Origin: DASRJG01 sp964647625
GTDB taxonomy: Bacteria; Acidobacteriota; Polarisedimenticolia; Polarisedimenticolales; DASRJG01
Length of the DNA: 64,000 nucleotides
NCBI GenBank assembly: GCA_964647625.1
Contig: CAZYHZ010000006.1
Span: 1 to 64,000 of the forward strand
Direction: 5' to 3'
Shown here: in pieces, positions 33,654-44,407 of the stretch
Layout of the letters: each line of letters opens with the position of its first letter
Numbering within the stretch: the stretch's first letter is position 1
Notes under the pieces: generated by a model
What the model saw: only the letters and a program-made list of their open reading frames with translations
The model's database searches: none
What the model was told of the DNA's origin: nothing
Made by a program: the position numbers and the translations under genes

Positions 33654-34292
33654 TCACTTGCCGCTGACCAGCGGAAGCTCGCGGACCTGTCCCTTGAACC
33701 GCGGATCGACGAAGCTGATCACGACGGATTCGTACTTGATCTCGTCGATGCGAAAGTCCTTCTGCACGATCTCGCCGGCCTTGGCGACGAACGTCGAGTC
33801 GTTCTGCTCGAGCGCGGCGACCCGCGCGTTCGGAGGCCCGACGAACCCCAGGAACTTGAACGTGATGGTCGGCGGCTGCGGCGGGGGCGGCGGCGGCGGA
33901 TGGAGAGCGACCTCCGCCAGCCGGGCTTCTTCGATCTTCTTCTGCTCCTCGGCCAACTGGCGCGCCCGCTCCTCGGCTTCCTTCTGCGCCTTCGCGGCCG
34001 CCTCGGCGGCGGCGCGCATCTGCTTGACCTGCTCCACGGACGGCGGGCGGATGGCGTACTTGAAGAGGTCGCGGCCGGCCGGGTCGTACTTGACGACCGC
34101 GCGGTCGAGGAGGTCCATGTGGACGACCGGGACCTTCCCCATCGCCGCCTCCTTGCGCGACTCGCTCGCCTTCGCGGCGGCGGCCTCGTGCGGGGAGCCG
34201 GACCCCGACCACGACCGGAAGACCCAGAACACCGCGGCCGCGCCCAGGGCCGCGAGCAGGTACGCCTCCCGCTTGGCGAGCTTGCGCGCCAT
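33654..34292 (-). CDS. PilP/GspC-like inner membrane linker protein
   Basis: This 212-residue protein has one N-terminal transmembrane helix (about 10-30). A helical charged region (about 85-125, QMRAAAEAAAKAQKEAEER), a Pro-rich stretch (eight Pro in HPPPPPPPQPP) and a C-terminal beta domain (TITFKFLGFVGPPNARVAALEQNDSTFVAKAGEIVQ to GQVRELPLVSG) follow. The beta domain is of the HR/PilP type that contacts the secretin N0 domain. The ATG shares one base with the PilO stop. In this position a PilP role, joining the inner membrane PilMNO platform to the secretin, is likely. Confidence 0.8.
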   Translation of the reverse strand: MARKLAKREAYLLAALGAAAVFWVFRSWSGSGSPHEAAAAKASESRKEAAMGKVPVVHMDLLDRAVVKYDPAGRDLFKYAIRPPSVEQVKQMRAAAEAAAKAQKEAEERARQLAEEQKKIEEARLAEVALHPPPPPPPQPPTITFKFLGFVGPPNARVAALEQNDSTFVAKAGEIVQKDFRIDEIKYESVVISFVDPRFKGQVRELPLVSGK

Positions 34293-34912
34293 CAGGTGGC
34301 CTGCTTCGGGCGGACGGGCGCCTTGCCGAGCTGGTCGAGCTGCGCGTCGGGGGCGATGAAGTAGGTCGCGAGGGTGATGTTGAGCTCGATGACGTCGGTC
34401 GATTTGCCCGTTCCCAGTCCGACGCGCTCGATCACCAGGAAATTGTCGGAGCTTTCGACCGCCTGGATGAACTTCCTGAGGTTCGAGTAGCCGCCGGTCA
34501 GCGGCACGACGACGGCGAAGCGCTCGAGCGCGCCGTTGTCCACCTCGTCGGTCTGGTAATCCCGCTTGTCGATCGTGATCCCGAACTGCTTGACCAGCTT
34601 TTCGATCTCGAGCTGCACGGCGATCATCCGGCGCTGCTTCGTCGAGAGCACGTCGGTCGCCAGGCGCTTCATGTCGTCCCGCGCCTTCTCGAGCCCTCCC
34701 CGGTACGCTTCCTTCTGCGTGACGTCCTTCTCGCGCGTCTTGACGACCTGCGCCTGGGGGCTCGACAGGCTCGTCAGCTCGCGGTAGCGGGCGACCTTCG
34801 GACGCACCCACAGCGCGGACACCGCCGCGTTGACGAGGAGCATCGCGACGAGCACGAGCGCGATGCGGCCGCTCGACTCGCGGACGTCGAATCGGGCCGG
34901 ACGCGGGGTCAA
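34292..34912 (-). CDS. pilO: PilO-like inner membrane assembly protein, TTG start
   Basis: This protein of about 206 residues has a single transmembrane helix (about 17-37, IALVLVAMLLVNAAVSALWV), a coiled coil (about 45-100) and a ferredoxin-like domain (about 120-180, with AVVVPLTGGYSNLRKFIQAVE). This is the PilO/GspM architecture. The TTG at 34912 overlaps the PilN stop as TTGA, in keeping with the overlap pattern of the operon. It should pair with PilN. Confidence 0.85.
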   Translation of the reverse strand: MTPRPARFDVRESSGRIALVLVAMLLVNAAVSALWVRPKVARYRELTSLSSPQAQVVKTREKDVTQKEAYRGGLEKARDDMKRLATDVLSTKQRRMIAVQLEIEKLVKQFGITIDKRDYQTDEVDNGALERFAVVVPLTGGYSNLRKFIQAVESSDNFLVIERVGLGTGKSTDVIELNITLATYFIAPDAQLDQLGKAPVRPKQAT

Positions 34913-35616
34913 TGGAGGCCCTCGAGCGCCGCGGGCGGCGCCTCGCCGCCTTCTTCGGCGGTCTTTTTGGCGGCCTCCAGGAAGTGCGGAAGGTCGGGGT
35001 GCTCGCCTTTCAGGCGCCCGTCCGGATCGTAGAGGAAGCGGAGCTGGAACTTGACTTCCTGGGAGCCCGGCGGATTGTCGCTGCGCATCGGCTCGACGTT
35101 GGCGAAGTGCGGATCGACGATCAGCGATCGCTCGAGCTCGAGGAAGGACTCGAACGACTGCGCGACGCCCTCGATGTCGACCGGCACCGTGCCCTCGAAC
35201 ACCGCGCCCTTGGCGACCGTGGCCGCCTGCCCCGTGCCGTAGATCGGGCGGATCTGCGTCATGTGGACTTCGTACGGGACGACGCGCTCGAGCGTGTTGA
35301 ACAGCCGCGTCCACGACAGCCCACGGCGCAGGATGATGTCGTTGGCCTTGTCCGCCTGGACCTGGAGCGTCTTGAGATCGAACGCGCGGGCCCCCTTGGC
35401 GGCCTCGTCGTCGCGCTTGCTCAGGTCGGCGAGCTGGCGATCGACGCTGCCCATGTCGGACTGGAGGGCGGCGAGCTTTCGCGAGGCGTCGACCGCCGTA
35501 TGCGCGTTCCACGCGGAAAACAGGACGACGGCGGCGAACAGCGCGCCGTGCGCGATCCAGATCGGCGTGTTGTTCCGGAACGGCCGCGACGCCAGATTGA
35601 GCTCGAGTCCCCTCAT
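34909..35616 (-). CDS. pilN: PilN-like inner membrane assembly protein
   Basis: This 235-residue protein begins MRGLELNLASRPFRNN, the short cytoplasmic N-terminus that binds PilM in type IV pilus systems (INLLPWR-like). It has one transmembrane helix (about 20-40), a coiled coil (about 45-95) and a ferredoxin-like domain with GTVPVDIEGVAQSFESFLELER. The partner PilM and PilO genes overlap on both sides. Confidence 0.86.
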   Translation of the reverse strand: MRGLELNLASRPFRNNTPIWIAHGALFAAVVLFSAWNAHTAVDASRKLAALQSDMGSVDRQLADLSKRDDEAAKGARAFDLKTLQVQADKANDIILRRGLSWTRLFNTLERVVPYEVHMTQIRPIYGTGQAATVAKGAVFEGTVPVDIEGVAQSFESFLELERSLIVDPHFANVEPMRSDNPPGSQEVKFQLRFLYDPDGRLKGEHPDLPHFLEAAKKTAEEGGEAPPAALEGLH

Positions 35617-36658
35617 CAGGCGGCCGTCCTTCCGTGGGCGGCGCCGAGCGCCGGGGCCAGGCGCTGGCCGTCGACGGGCTCGAAGCGCGTGCCGTTGGGA
35701 TCGACGGCGGCCGCGGCGTCCACCGCGCGGACCGAGCCGACGCCGAGGCGGTCGAGGACCCCGACGACCTCGTCGAGCCCCGGCGAGACAGCACGCGCGA
35801 AGACGGTGCCGATGCCTCCGCCTTCGAGCTTGTCGGTGTAGTACGACAGCGACGACGCCAGCTCGCGGGCCATCACGGCGACGCGCGCGGCATCATCGGC
35901 TTCTTCGCCGCCCGCATAGGTCTTGCACCGGAAGAACACGATGCGGTCCTTCCGGAGAATCATGAACGTGAAGTACTGGCGCGTGCAGTTCAAGAGCGCC
36001 GCGTCCTCGCCGGAGGCCGCCGCCTTGACGAGATCGGGCCGCACGAGGTTGAACAGGCTCGGCGTGCACAGATCGACGAGGCCGGGGCGCGCCCCCACCG
36101 CCTCGAACGCGGCTTCGTAATGATCGATCACCGAGCGGAGCATCACGGCGACGAGCAGGTGCTGCTCGGGCCCCGGGCCCGGAAGCGGATACGACGAGAT
36201 GACGGCGTCTTCGAGCTTGAACGGCACGGAGCGCCTGAGCTTGAACTTCAAGACCTCGCGGAGCTGCTTCGCGGTCGGCGGGCGCTCGGGCAGCGTCACG
36301 ATCGACACCTTGGCCAGGTTGTCCGGAAGCACGAGGGAGACCCGTCCGGGCCGCGTCCCGCTGCGCGCGAACAGGTCGCGCGCCTGGGCGGCCAGCTCGT
36401 CGATCGGGGCGAGGTTCGGCCGGAACGTGGTGGCCCCGTTCCCGTTCGCGTTGGCCTCGTGGGCGAGCCCGGGCTCGACGGTCGGCACGCACCGGAACGC
36501 GTCGAGGACCGGCAGCGCGCGCCGGCGGTTTCTCACGCGGACGAGCGTCATGGCCTCGCGGTCGATCTCGACGGCGACCGGCGGGAAGCTCGGGCGGAAC
36601 TCGAGGAACGCCTCGGCATCGAAGCGCTTGAACATCGAGACGATGGGATCGAACGCGC

Positions 36659-36662
<4 letters not shown>
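35616..36662 (-). CDS. pilM: PilM-like actin-fold ATPase
   Basis: This 348-residue protein is the cytoplasmic actin-like (FtsA-fold) component PilM. It has VAVEIDREAMTLVRVRNR at the first strand, VSLVLPDNLAKVSIV, LREVLKFKLRRSVPF, LVAVMLRSVIDHYEAAFEAVGARP and the phosphate-2-like segment GGIGTVFARAVSPGL. It replaces the GspL cytoplasmic domain in T2SS. The start ATG overlaps the GspE-like ATPase stop. It couples the ATPase to PilN. Confidence 0.88.
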
Positions 36663-38311
<1,649 letters not shown>

Positions 38312-38328
38312 GGTCCGTCCCCTTCGCC

Positions 38329-39546
38329 CTAGAACTTCGACGTGCCCGCCGCGCGGATCAGCGGCAGGTAGAACGCGAGCAGCATGCCGGTCACGACCAG
38401 CGCCATGAAGACGAGCATCACGGGCTCGATCAGCGTGACCATCTTCGAGAGCTTGTAGTCGATCTCCTCCTCCGAGAACTCCGAAGCGTTGTCGAGCATT
38501 TCTACGAGCGCGCCGGTCGATTCGCCGACCTTGATCATCTCGATCGTCATTTCGGTGATGTAGCCGATGTGCTCGAGCGACTCCCACAGCGGCTGGCCTT
38601 CCCGCACCTTGACCGCGACGCCCATCAGCTCGGATTCGAGGACGGCGTTGCCGACGGCCCGCGCCGACAGCTCGAGCGACGTGACGAGCGGGATGCCGCC
38701 TGCCAGCAGCGTCGAGAACGTCCGGGTGAACCGGTTCTGCGCGTAGTCGCGGAAGATGGGGCCGACGATCGGCAGCTTCATCTTGAGGCGGTCGAATCCG
38801 ACGCGCCCCGCCGGCGAGCGGTACCAGACGAGGAACGCCATGACGGCCGCGACGACCCCGGCCAAGATCGGCAAGCCCTGGGACTTGAGGAAGATCGACC
38901 CGTCCATGAGCAGCTGCGTGATCGCCGGGAGGTCGGTTCCCAAGTCCTTGAAGAGGCTCGAGAAGCTCGGGATCACGTAGAAGACCATGATCGAGATCAA
39001 CACGACCGAGACGCACACGAGGATCGCGGGATAGATCAGCGCTCCGACCACTTTCTTGCGGAGCGTGAGGACGCTCCGCGTGTAGGCGATGTAGCGCTTG
39101 AGCACGTTCGGCAGCTCGCCCGAGCGCTCGCCCGAGGCCATGCTCGCGGCGTACAGCGGAGGGAAGAGCGCGCCCTGCGCGGTGAACGCCTCCGAGAGCG
39201 CCTCGCCCGAGCGGACGCGCTCGCGGATGTCGGTCAGCGCCCGCTTGAAGATCATGTTCTTGCGGCGATCGATCAGGATGTCGAGGCTCGTCAGGATCGG
39301 CAAGCCGGCGCGCAGCAGCGCCGAGAACTCTTGGTTGAAGAACAGGAACTCACGCGCGTTGATGCGCGGGCGGACCGAAAACGCCCCGGTCACCGCGGAG
39401 AAGACCGGATTCTGCCGCCTCAGGTCGAGGACCAGCATGTCCTTTTCTTCGAGCTCTCGCCGGAGCGCCGCCTCGGTGTCGGCGACGACCGTGCGCTCGA
39501 CGACCTCCCCGGAGGGCAAAGCCATGCGGCAGACGAATTGAGCCAT
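38329..39546 (-). CDS. Inner membrane platform protein (GspF/PilC)
   Basis: This 405-residue polytopic protein has two GspF domains (about 70-195 and 275-395) and three transmembrane helices (near 170, 220 and 375). The family's conserved FFNQEFSALLRAGLPI, GERSGELPNVL and RFTRTFSTLLAGGIPLV are visible, as is MVTLIEPVMLVFMALVVTGMLLAFYLPLI. It is the central membrane platform that adds pilin subunits. The gap to the ATPase gene is 17 bases and to the upstream gene three bases. Confidence 0.94.
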   Translation of the reverse strand: MAQFVCRMALPSGEVVERTVVADTEAALRRELEEKDMLVLDLRRQNPVFSAVTGAFSVRPRINAREFLFFNQEFSALLRAGLPILTSLDILIDRRKNMIFKRALTDIRERVRSGEALSEAFTAQGALFPPLYAASMASGERSGELPNVLKRYIAYTRSVLTLRKKVVGALIYPAILVCVSVVLISIMVFYVIPSFSSLFKDLGTDLPAITQLLMDGSIFLKSQGLPILAGVVAAVMAFLVWYRSPAGRVGFDRLKMKLPIVGPIFRDYAQNRFTRTFSTLLAGGIPLVTSLELSARAVGNAVLESELMGVAVKVREGQPLWESLEHIGYITEMTIEMIKVGESTGALVEMLDNASEFSEEEIDYKLSKMVTLIEPVMLVFMALVVTGMLLAFYLPLIRAAGTSKF

Positions 39547-39549
39547 CGC

Positions 39550-40275
39550 CTACCTCGGCTTCGCCTGAAGCGTGAGGAACAGGGCGCGCTTCGATTCGGG
39601 GTTTTGCGCGGCGCCGAGCATCAGCATCCGCCCGACCGGAAGGACGACGGACGCGGAGTACACGTCTTGCAGGACGTCCTTCCCCTCGGGCCCGCGCGTC
39701 ACGCGCTGGAGCAGGAAGTTCGCGAGCTTGACCGACTGGTCGCGCACGGTGTCGATGTCGTAGGAGACGCGATAGGTGTCCGACAGGTTGACGGTCACCC
39801 GGCCGCCCTCGACCCCCGTGACCGCCCGGCCGCCGAGCGGCTCGTAGGCGTTCCACTTGGTGAAATCCCCGAGCGTCTCCGCGATGCCGCGGACGTCGGT
39901 CGTCATGGCCTGCGACGGGATGCTGCGTCCGGATTCCTGCTCCCTGCGGTCGGTGCCGAGGAACAGGCTCATCGAGATCTCGACGTTTCGCGGCGCGACG
40001 TCGAAGCTCGTCAGGAGCGCTCCGACGCGCTCCAAGACCGCGGCGCGGTCCTGGACCGTCAGCGTCTTCAAGCGCGGCTGGAGGGTCACCTGGCCCTGCG
40101 GGCTCAGGAGCGGAGAGACGAGCTCCGCCGCGTCCGCGAGCGACTTGTACTTGATCTCGTACGCCCGTGCCGAGATCGCCTCGGACCCGTCGGAGCCGCC
40201 GCGCGCCGCCTCGACCGCACGGACGCTTTCGGCCGAGCCGAGCGCGAGAACGAGCAGGAGCGCCGCGGCCCTCAC
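39550..40275 (-). CDS. Exported NolW-like secretin-subdomain protein
   Basis: This 241-residue exported protein has a signal peptide (about 1-20). The next 70 residues (YEIKYKSLADAAELVSPLLSPQGQVTLQPRLKTLTVQDRAAVLERVGALLTSFD) match the NolW/secretin N1-N3 fold, then a beta-sandwich-like C-terminal part without the secretin pore. It follows the anti-sigma gene by an overlap and precedes GspF. A free secretin-N-domain protein could be a periplasmic partner of the secretin at 31123. Confidence 0.75.
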   Translation of the reverse strand: MRAAALLLVLALGSAESVRAVEAARGGSDGSEAISARAYEIKYKSLADAAELVSPLLSPQGQVTLQPRLKTLTVQDRAAVLERVGALLTSFDVAPRNVEISMSLFLGTDRREQESGRSIPSQAMTTDVRGIAETLGDFTKWNAYEPLGGRAVTGVEGGRVTVNLSDTYRVSYDIDTVRDQSVKLANFLLQRVTRGPEGKDVLQDVYSASVVLPVGRMLMLGAAQNPESKRALFLTLQAKPR

Positions 40276-40766
40276 AGGTTGAGGTCCTTGTTGTAGACCA
40301 TCACGACCTGCGTGTCGCCGACCGTCATGTCGATCACCTGCGAAACCCCGCGTGGGCTATCGACCGCGACGTCGGCATGCGGCAGCGCCGTGGGCTCGAC
40401 CGGCTGGGGCACACGCTGCGAGATCGCCTCGGGCTCGATCCGCTTCCCTTCGCGCATCACGTAGCCGGCGGCGAGCGCCAGGACCACGACCGCCGCGGCC
40501 GCGACCCGCCGAGGCCAAGCTCGTTCTTGGAGCAGCTCGCCGAACGAGCCCCGCTCGCGACCCGCGCGATGCGCGACCTCGGCGGAGACGGCATCGAGAT
40601 CGGCTTTCGGGATCGGCGCGAGCGCGAGCAGCGCGAACAGCAGCGATGGATCGTGCAGGACGGCGGCCTCGCGACAGGCGGCGCAGGACGCGAGGTGCTC
40701 GAGCATTGCGCGCCGCGCGGGCCCTTCGGCTTCCGAGAGCGTCTTCGGCTGAACGTGCGCGCTCAC
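40272..40766 (-). CDS. Putative membrane anti-sigma factor
   Basis: This 164-residue protein has an N-terminal zf-HC2-like knuckle (EHLASCAACREA, HxxxCxxC), a helical region, a transmembrane segment (about 90-110, VAAAAVVVLALAAGYVM) and a short periplasmic tail. This is the layout of ECF anti-sigma factors. Its GTG overlaps the sigma stop as GTGA. It likely holds the upstream sigma factor at the membrane until a signal releases it. The signal is unknown. Confidence 0.8.
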   Translation of the reverse strand: MSAHVQPKTLSEAEGPARRAMLEHLASCAACREAAVLHDPSLLFALLALAPIPKADLDAVSAEVAHRAGRERGSFGELLQERAWPRRVAAAAVVVLALAAGYVMREGKRIEPEAISQRVPQPVEPTALPHADVAVDSPRGVSQVIDMTVGDTQVVMVYNKDLNL

Positions 40767-41344
40767 GGGCGCCTCTTGAGAAGGCTGGGGTATTCGGCTT
40801 CGAGCCCCGCGCGCAACACGCGCCGCGCCTGAAGGAGGTGGTTCCGCACGGTCGATTCGGTGATCCCCAGCATCCGGGCGATCTCGCCCGTCTCGACGCC
40901 CTCGATGTCCTTGAGCACGAACACGGCCCGCTGCTTCGGCGCCAGCCGCGCGGCCAGATGAAGAAACGCCCGCTGGAGCGTCTTCACGCCGAGCACGTCC
41001 TCGGCGCCGGCTGCGGGGTCGGCGAGCCGCTCCCCGGCGTCGTCGGGCAGCGCTTGCAGAAAGCCCTTCGGCCCACGCTCCCTGAGATGGTCGATCGCGG
41101 CGTTCACGGTAATGCGGTACAGCCAGGTGTCGAACCGTCTTTCGAGGTCGAACCGCTGCAACACCCTCCACAGCCTGAGGAAAACCGCTTGCGCGACGTC
41201 CTTGGCATCTTCGAGATCACCCGTGATCTGGTAGGCCGTCCGCACGACGCGCTCGCGCTTTCGAAGGACCAGGTCTTCGAACGCCCGGTGGTCGCCTCCC
41301 GCGGCAGCCCGGATCAGATCGCTCAGGTCCTCGTCGTCCCGCAT
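40763..41344 (-). CDS. ECF (sigma-70 family) sigma factor
   Basis: This 193-residue ECF sigma factor has region 2 (AFEDLVLRKRERVVRTAYQITGDLEDAKDVAQAVFLRLWR, RRFDTWLYRITVNAAIDHLR) and region 4 (LAPKQRAVFVLKDIEGVETGEIARMLGITESTVRNHLLQARRVL). The start is uncertain. I take the ATG at 41344, where MRDDEDLSDLIRAAAGGD begins as in relatives; a GTG at 41404 would add 20 residues. It heads the pilus/secretion operon and is probably autoregulated with its anti-sigma partner. Its target promoters are unknown. Confidence 0.88.
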   Translation of the reverse strand: MRDDEDLSDLIRAAAGGDHRAFEDLVLRKRERVVRTAYQITGDLEDAKDVAQAVFLRLWRVLQRFDLERRFDTWLYRITVNAAIDHLRERGPKGFLQALPDDAGERLADPAAGAEDVLGVKTLQRAFLHLAARLAPKQRAVFVLKDIEGVETGEIARMLGITESTVRNHLLQARRVLRAGLEAEYPSLLKRRP

Positions 41345-41466
41345 CCTCAGCTGCTTCCGGCTTCGGGACGCCTCGGACCCGCTTCTGTTACGGAATGTCC
41401 GCACGAAACGTCTAGCCCGAGTCCGTCCCGGGGGGGTAACTCACGTAGCCGGAGGAGTTTAGCAGC

Positions 41467-41533
41467 TAGGGGACACTCCTTTTTTTTCGAATAGGGGACA
41501 GTCCCCTATTCGAAAAAAAGGGAGTGTCCCCTA
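41467..41533. repeat. 67-bp palindromic GGGGACA-family element
   Basis: The element is a near-perfect palindrome centred at A41500. The outer ends are TAGGGGACACTCC and its complement, the middle is TCGAATAGGGGAC/GTCCCCTATTCGA, and only one G-T wobble interrupts pairing. It begins where the lon stop codon (41534-41536) ends and lies in the leader of the sigma factor gene. The pairing arms carry runs of T and A, so it could also act as a transcription terminator for lon. Confidence 0.9.
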
Positions 41534-43957
41534 TTAGTGGATGGGCTGGAGAGGGGCTCGCTTTTGCGGGGCTTTCGATGGGCTCCCGGCACCGCTGAGC
41601 ACCAAAGGCTCACGGAAGGCGTGACGGAAGACCTCTCGCACGTCCCCGACAAAGATCAGCGTCAGATCCTTCCTCAGGGACTTCGGGATCTCCTCGAGGT
41701 TCTTGCGGTTCGCCTCTGGGAGCAGCACGGTCGTGATCCCCGACCGGCGGGCGGCGAGGACCTTCTCCTTGATCCCGCCCACCGGAAGGACGTTGCCGCG
41801 GAGGGTGATCTCCCCCGTCATCGCGAGGTCCCGCCGCAGCGGGCTCTCGATGAAGGCCGACACCATCGCCGCGGCGATCGTGATCCCGGCCGACGGTCCG
41901 TCCTTCGGGATGGCCCCCTCCGGAACGTGGATGTGCAGGTCCCTCTCCTCGAAGTACGTCGCGTCGAGCCCGAGGTCCGCCGCGTGCGCGCGCGCGAAGG
42001 TCAGCGCCGCCTGGGCGGATTCCTTCATGACGTCGCCGAGCTGCCCGGTGAGGATCAGGCCGCCGCGGCCGCGCATCGTCGAGGCCTCGACGAAGAGCAC
42101 GTCGCCGCCGGTTTCCGTCCACGCGAGCCCGGTGGCGACGCCGACCTGGTCGGTCGGCAGCGCGTCTTCGCGGTTGGCCGGAGCAGGCCCGAGGAACGAT
42201 TCGAGGCTGGATGCGATGATTCGCATCTTCCCCTTCCGGCCTTCCGCCACCTGGCGGGCCACCTTGCGGCAGACCGCCGCGACGTGCCTCTCGAGATTCC
42301 TGAGGCCCGCCTCGCGGGTATAGCCCGAGATCAGGGCGCGGATCGCGTTCTCGGAGAAATCGATGCGGCCGCTCTTCAGCCCGTTTTCTTCGATCTGCTT
42401 CGGGACGATGTGGCGCTCGGCGATGATGAGCTTCTCTTCTTCGGTGTAACCCGACAGGCGGATCGTCTCCATCCGGTCGCGGAACGCCGGGTGGATCGGA
42501 TCGAGCAGGTTCGCGTTCGCGATGAACATGACGTCCGACAGATCCCACGGGACGCCGAGGTAGTGGTCCCGGAACGTGGCGTTCTGCTCGGGATCCAGAA
42601 CCTCGAGGAGCGCCGCGGACGGATCGCCCCGGAAGTCCTGACCGATCTTGTCGACCTCGTCGAGCATGAACACGGGGTTCATCGATCCCGCTTGATGGAT
42701 GCCCTGGATGACGCGGCCCGGCATCGCGCCGACGTAGGTGCGGCGATGCCCGCGAACCTCGGCTTCGTCCTTGACGCCTCCGAGAGAGAGCCGGACGAAT
42801 TGCCGGCCCAGAGCGCGCGCGATCGAGCGCCCGAGAGACGTCTTCCCGACGCCCGGGGGACCGACGAAACAGAGGATCGGTCCCTTGCTCTTCTTCTTGA
42901 GCTTGCGGACGGCGAGGTATTCGAGGATGCGGTCCTTGATCGGATCGAGCGCGTAGTGGTCCTCGTCGAGGATGGTCCGGGCCTTGACGAGGTCGAGGTT
43001 GTCCTTGGTCGTCTTCCCCCACGGCATGCCGAGGATCCAGTCGAGGTAGTTCCGGACCGTCGAGGCCTCGGCGGCGTCGGGGTGCATGCGCTCGAGCTTC
43101 TTGAGCTGGCGCTCGACCTCTTCGGCGGCCTGCGGGGACAGCGGAAGCTCGCGTGCCTTTTCTCGCGCGCGCTCGATCTCTTCTGCGAGCTCGTTGCCTT
43201 CGCCGAGCTCCGCCATGATCGCCTTCATCTGGTGGCGGAGGTAGGACTCGCGCTGCGAGCGGTCCATCTCGTCCTTGGCCATCGAGTCGATCTCGCGCTG
43301 CATCGTCAGGAGGGACATCTCCCGCTGGACGAGGTCGTGGACGCGCTTCAGGCGCTCGACCGGATCGGCGATCTCGAGAAGGTCCTGCGCTTCCTCGACC
43401 TTCAGCTCGAGATTCGAAGCGACGAGGTCCGCCAGGCGTCCCGGATCCTCGAGGTTGCTCGCGATGACGAGCACCTCGGAGGGAATCTGCTTTCCGAGAC
43501 TCCCGGCGCGTTCGAGCGCCCGCTTGACGGCGCGCACCAGCGCCTCGGTCTCGATGGCCGCGCCGTCGAACGGACGGTCGGGGATCCGCTCGATCGTCGC
43601 GGTCAGGTGCGGCCGGGTCCCCGTCAACCCTTTGATGCGGGCGCGGCAGACGCCCTGAACGAGCACGCGGATGCGCTCGTCGGGAAGCTTCAGCATGCGC
43701 ATGATCACCGCGACGGTTCCGGTCTCGTAGAGATCCTCGGTCGCCGGATCCTCTTCGTCCTTGTCGCGCTGCGCGACCAGAAGGATCATCCGGTTCTCCG
43801 AAAGCGCGCGGTCGACCGCCTGGATCGAGAGGTCCCGCGCCACCGACAGCGGCGCGATGATGAACGGGAAGACCACCATGTCCCGGAGCGGCAGGACCGG
43901 GATCTCGGACGGGATTCGAAGATCGGGATCGAGCGGAGCGTCGTGGGCGTCGCTCAT
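41534..43957 (-). CDS. lon: ATP-dependent protease Lon
   Basis: This serine protease of 807 residues degrades misfolded and regulatory proteins. The N-terminal LON domain (about 15-210), the AAA+ module with Walker A GPPGVGKTS (near 362) and Walker B VFMLDEVDKIG, and the Ser-Lys protease domain follow. The Ser is in PKDGPSAGITIAAA (near 686) and the Lys in VLPVGGIKEKVLAARRSG (near 729). The start overlaps the hsp20 stop as ATGA. The TAA stop abuts a 67-base palindrome. Lon sits next to a small heat-shock protein, consistent with a stress-related unit. Confidence 0.97.
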   Translation of the reverse strand: MSDAHDAPLDPDLRIPSEIPVLPLRDMVVFPFIIAPLSVARDLSIQAVDRALSENRMILLVAQRDKDEEDPATEDLYETGTVAVIMRMLKLPDERIRVLVQGVCRARIKGLTGTRPHLTATIERIPDRPFDGAAIETEALVRAVKRALERAGSLGKQIPSEVLVIASNLEDPGRLADLVASNLELKVEEAQDLLEIADPVERLKRVHDLVQREMSLLTMQREIDSMAKDEMDRSQRESYLRHQMKAIMAELGEGNELAEEIERAREKARELPLSPQAAEEVERQLKKLERMHPDAAEASTVRNYLDWILGMPWGKTTKDNLDLVKARTILDEDHYALDPIKDRILEYLAVRKLKKKSKGPILCFVGPPGVGKTSLGRSIARALGRQFVRLSLGGVKDEAEVRGHRRTYVGAMPGRVIQGIHQAGSMNPVFMLDEVDKIGQDFRGDPSAALLEVLDPEQNATFRDHYLGVPWDLSDVMFIANANLLDPIHPAFRDRMETIRLSGYTEEEKLIIAERHIVPKQIEENGLKSGRIDFSENAIRALISGYTREAGLRNLERHVAAVCRKVARQVAEGRKGKMRIIASSLESFLGPAPANREDALPTDQVGVATGLAWTETGGDVLFVEASTMRGRGGLILTGQLGDVMKESAQAALTFARAHAADLGLDATYFEERDLHIHVPEGAIPKDGPSAGITIAAAMVSAFIESPLRRDLAMTGEITLRGNVLPVGGIKEKVLAARRSGITTVLLPEANRKNLEEIPKSLRKDLTLIFVGDVREVFRHAFREPLVLSGAGSPSKAPQKRAPLQPIH

Positions 43958-44397
43958 GATGCCGCGACCTCGATGGCGACTTCCTCGCCCCGTCGGTTCG
44001 ACACCTTGGGGAACCGGATGCGCAGCGTTCCGTCCGTCAGCGTCGCCTCGGCCTTGTGGGTATTCACGGGAACGCCGAGATGGATGACCCGGCGGAACCT
44101 CCCGTAGGCGCGCTCGGCGACGTGGGAGCGCACCGACGCACCGAGCGGCGGCCGCGATTTTTCCCCCTTGAGGATGACGTCGCCGCCGTTCGTCGAGACG
44201 ACGAGGTTCGCCGGCGCGACGCCGGGCAGCTCGACCGTGACGAGGAGCGCATCGTCCGCCTCGACGATGTCGACGATCGGGATCCAGCTCCCGCCCTCGC
44301 CGTTTCCCGTCCCGAGGTCGAGGAGGTTGTCGAACAGCCGGTTGATCTCGCTCTGGATGCGCGCCACTTCGAGCATCGAGCCCAGTCCCTTCGTCAT
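43954..44397 (-). CDS. Small heat-shock protein (Hsp20 family)
   Basis: This 147-residue holdase has the alpha-crystallin domain (about 40-130): IVEADDALLVTVELPGVAPANLVVSTNGGDVILKGEK, then YGRFRRVIHLGVPVN and ATLTDGTLRIRFPKV (the GxLxIxxPK end). The C-terminal I-x-I tail motif is present as EVAIEVAA-like sequence. It lies between nrdR and lon with a four-base overlap. No CIRCE or sigma-32 site is evident in the short spacer of about ten bases. Confidence 0.92.
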   Translation of the reverse strand: MTKGLGSMLEVARIQSEINRLFDNLLDLGTGNGEGGSWIPIVDIVEADDALLVTVELPGVAPANLVVSTNGGDVILKGEKSRPPLGASVRSHVAERAYGRFRRVIHLGVPVNTHKAEATLTDGTLRIRFPKVSNRRGEEVAIEVAAS

Positions 44398-44407
44398 CGG
44401 GCGACCC

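Noticed and set aside
31003..34359. A 1118-codon rightward open frame opposite the secretin
   Set aside because: Repetitive Arg/Asp/Val-rich antisense translation of secretin and PilP-like genes without any motif.
41537..44107. An 856-codon frame opposite lon
   Set aside because: Shadow of lon and hsp20; no conserved domain.
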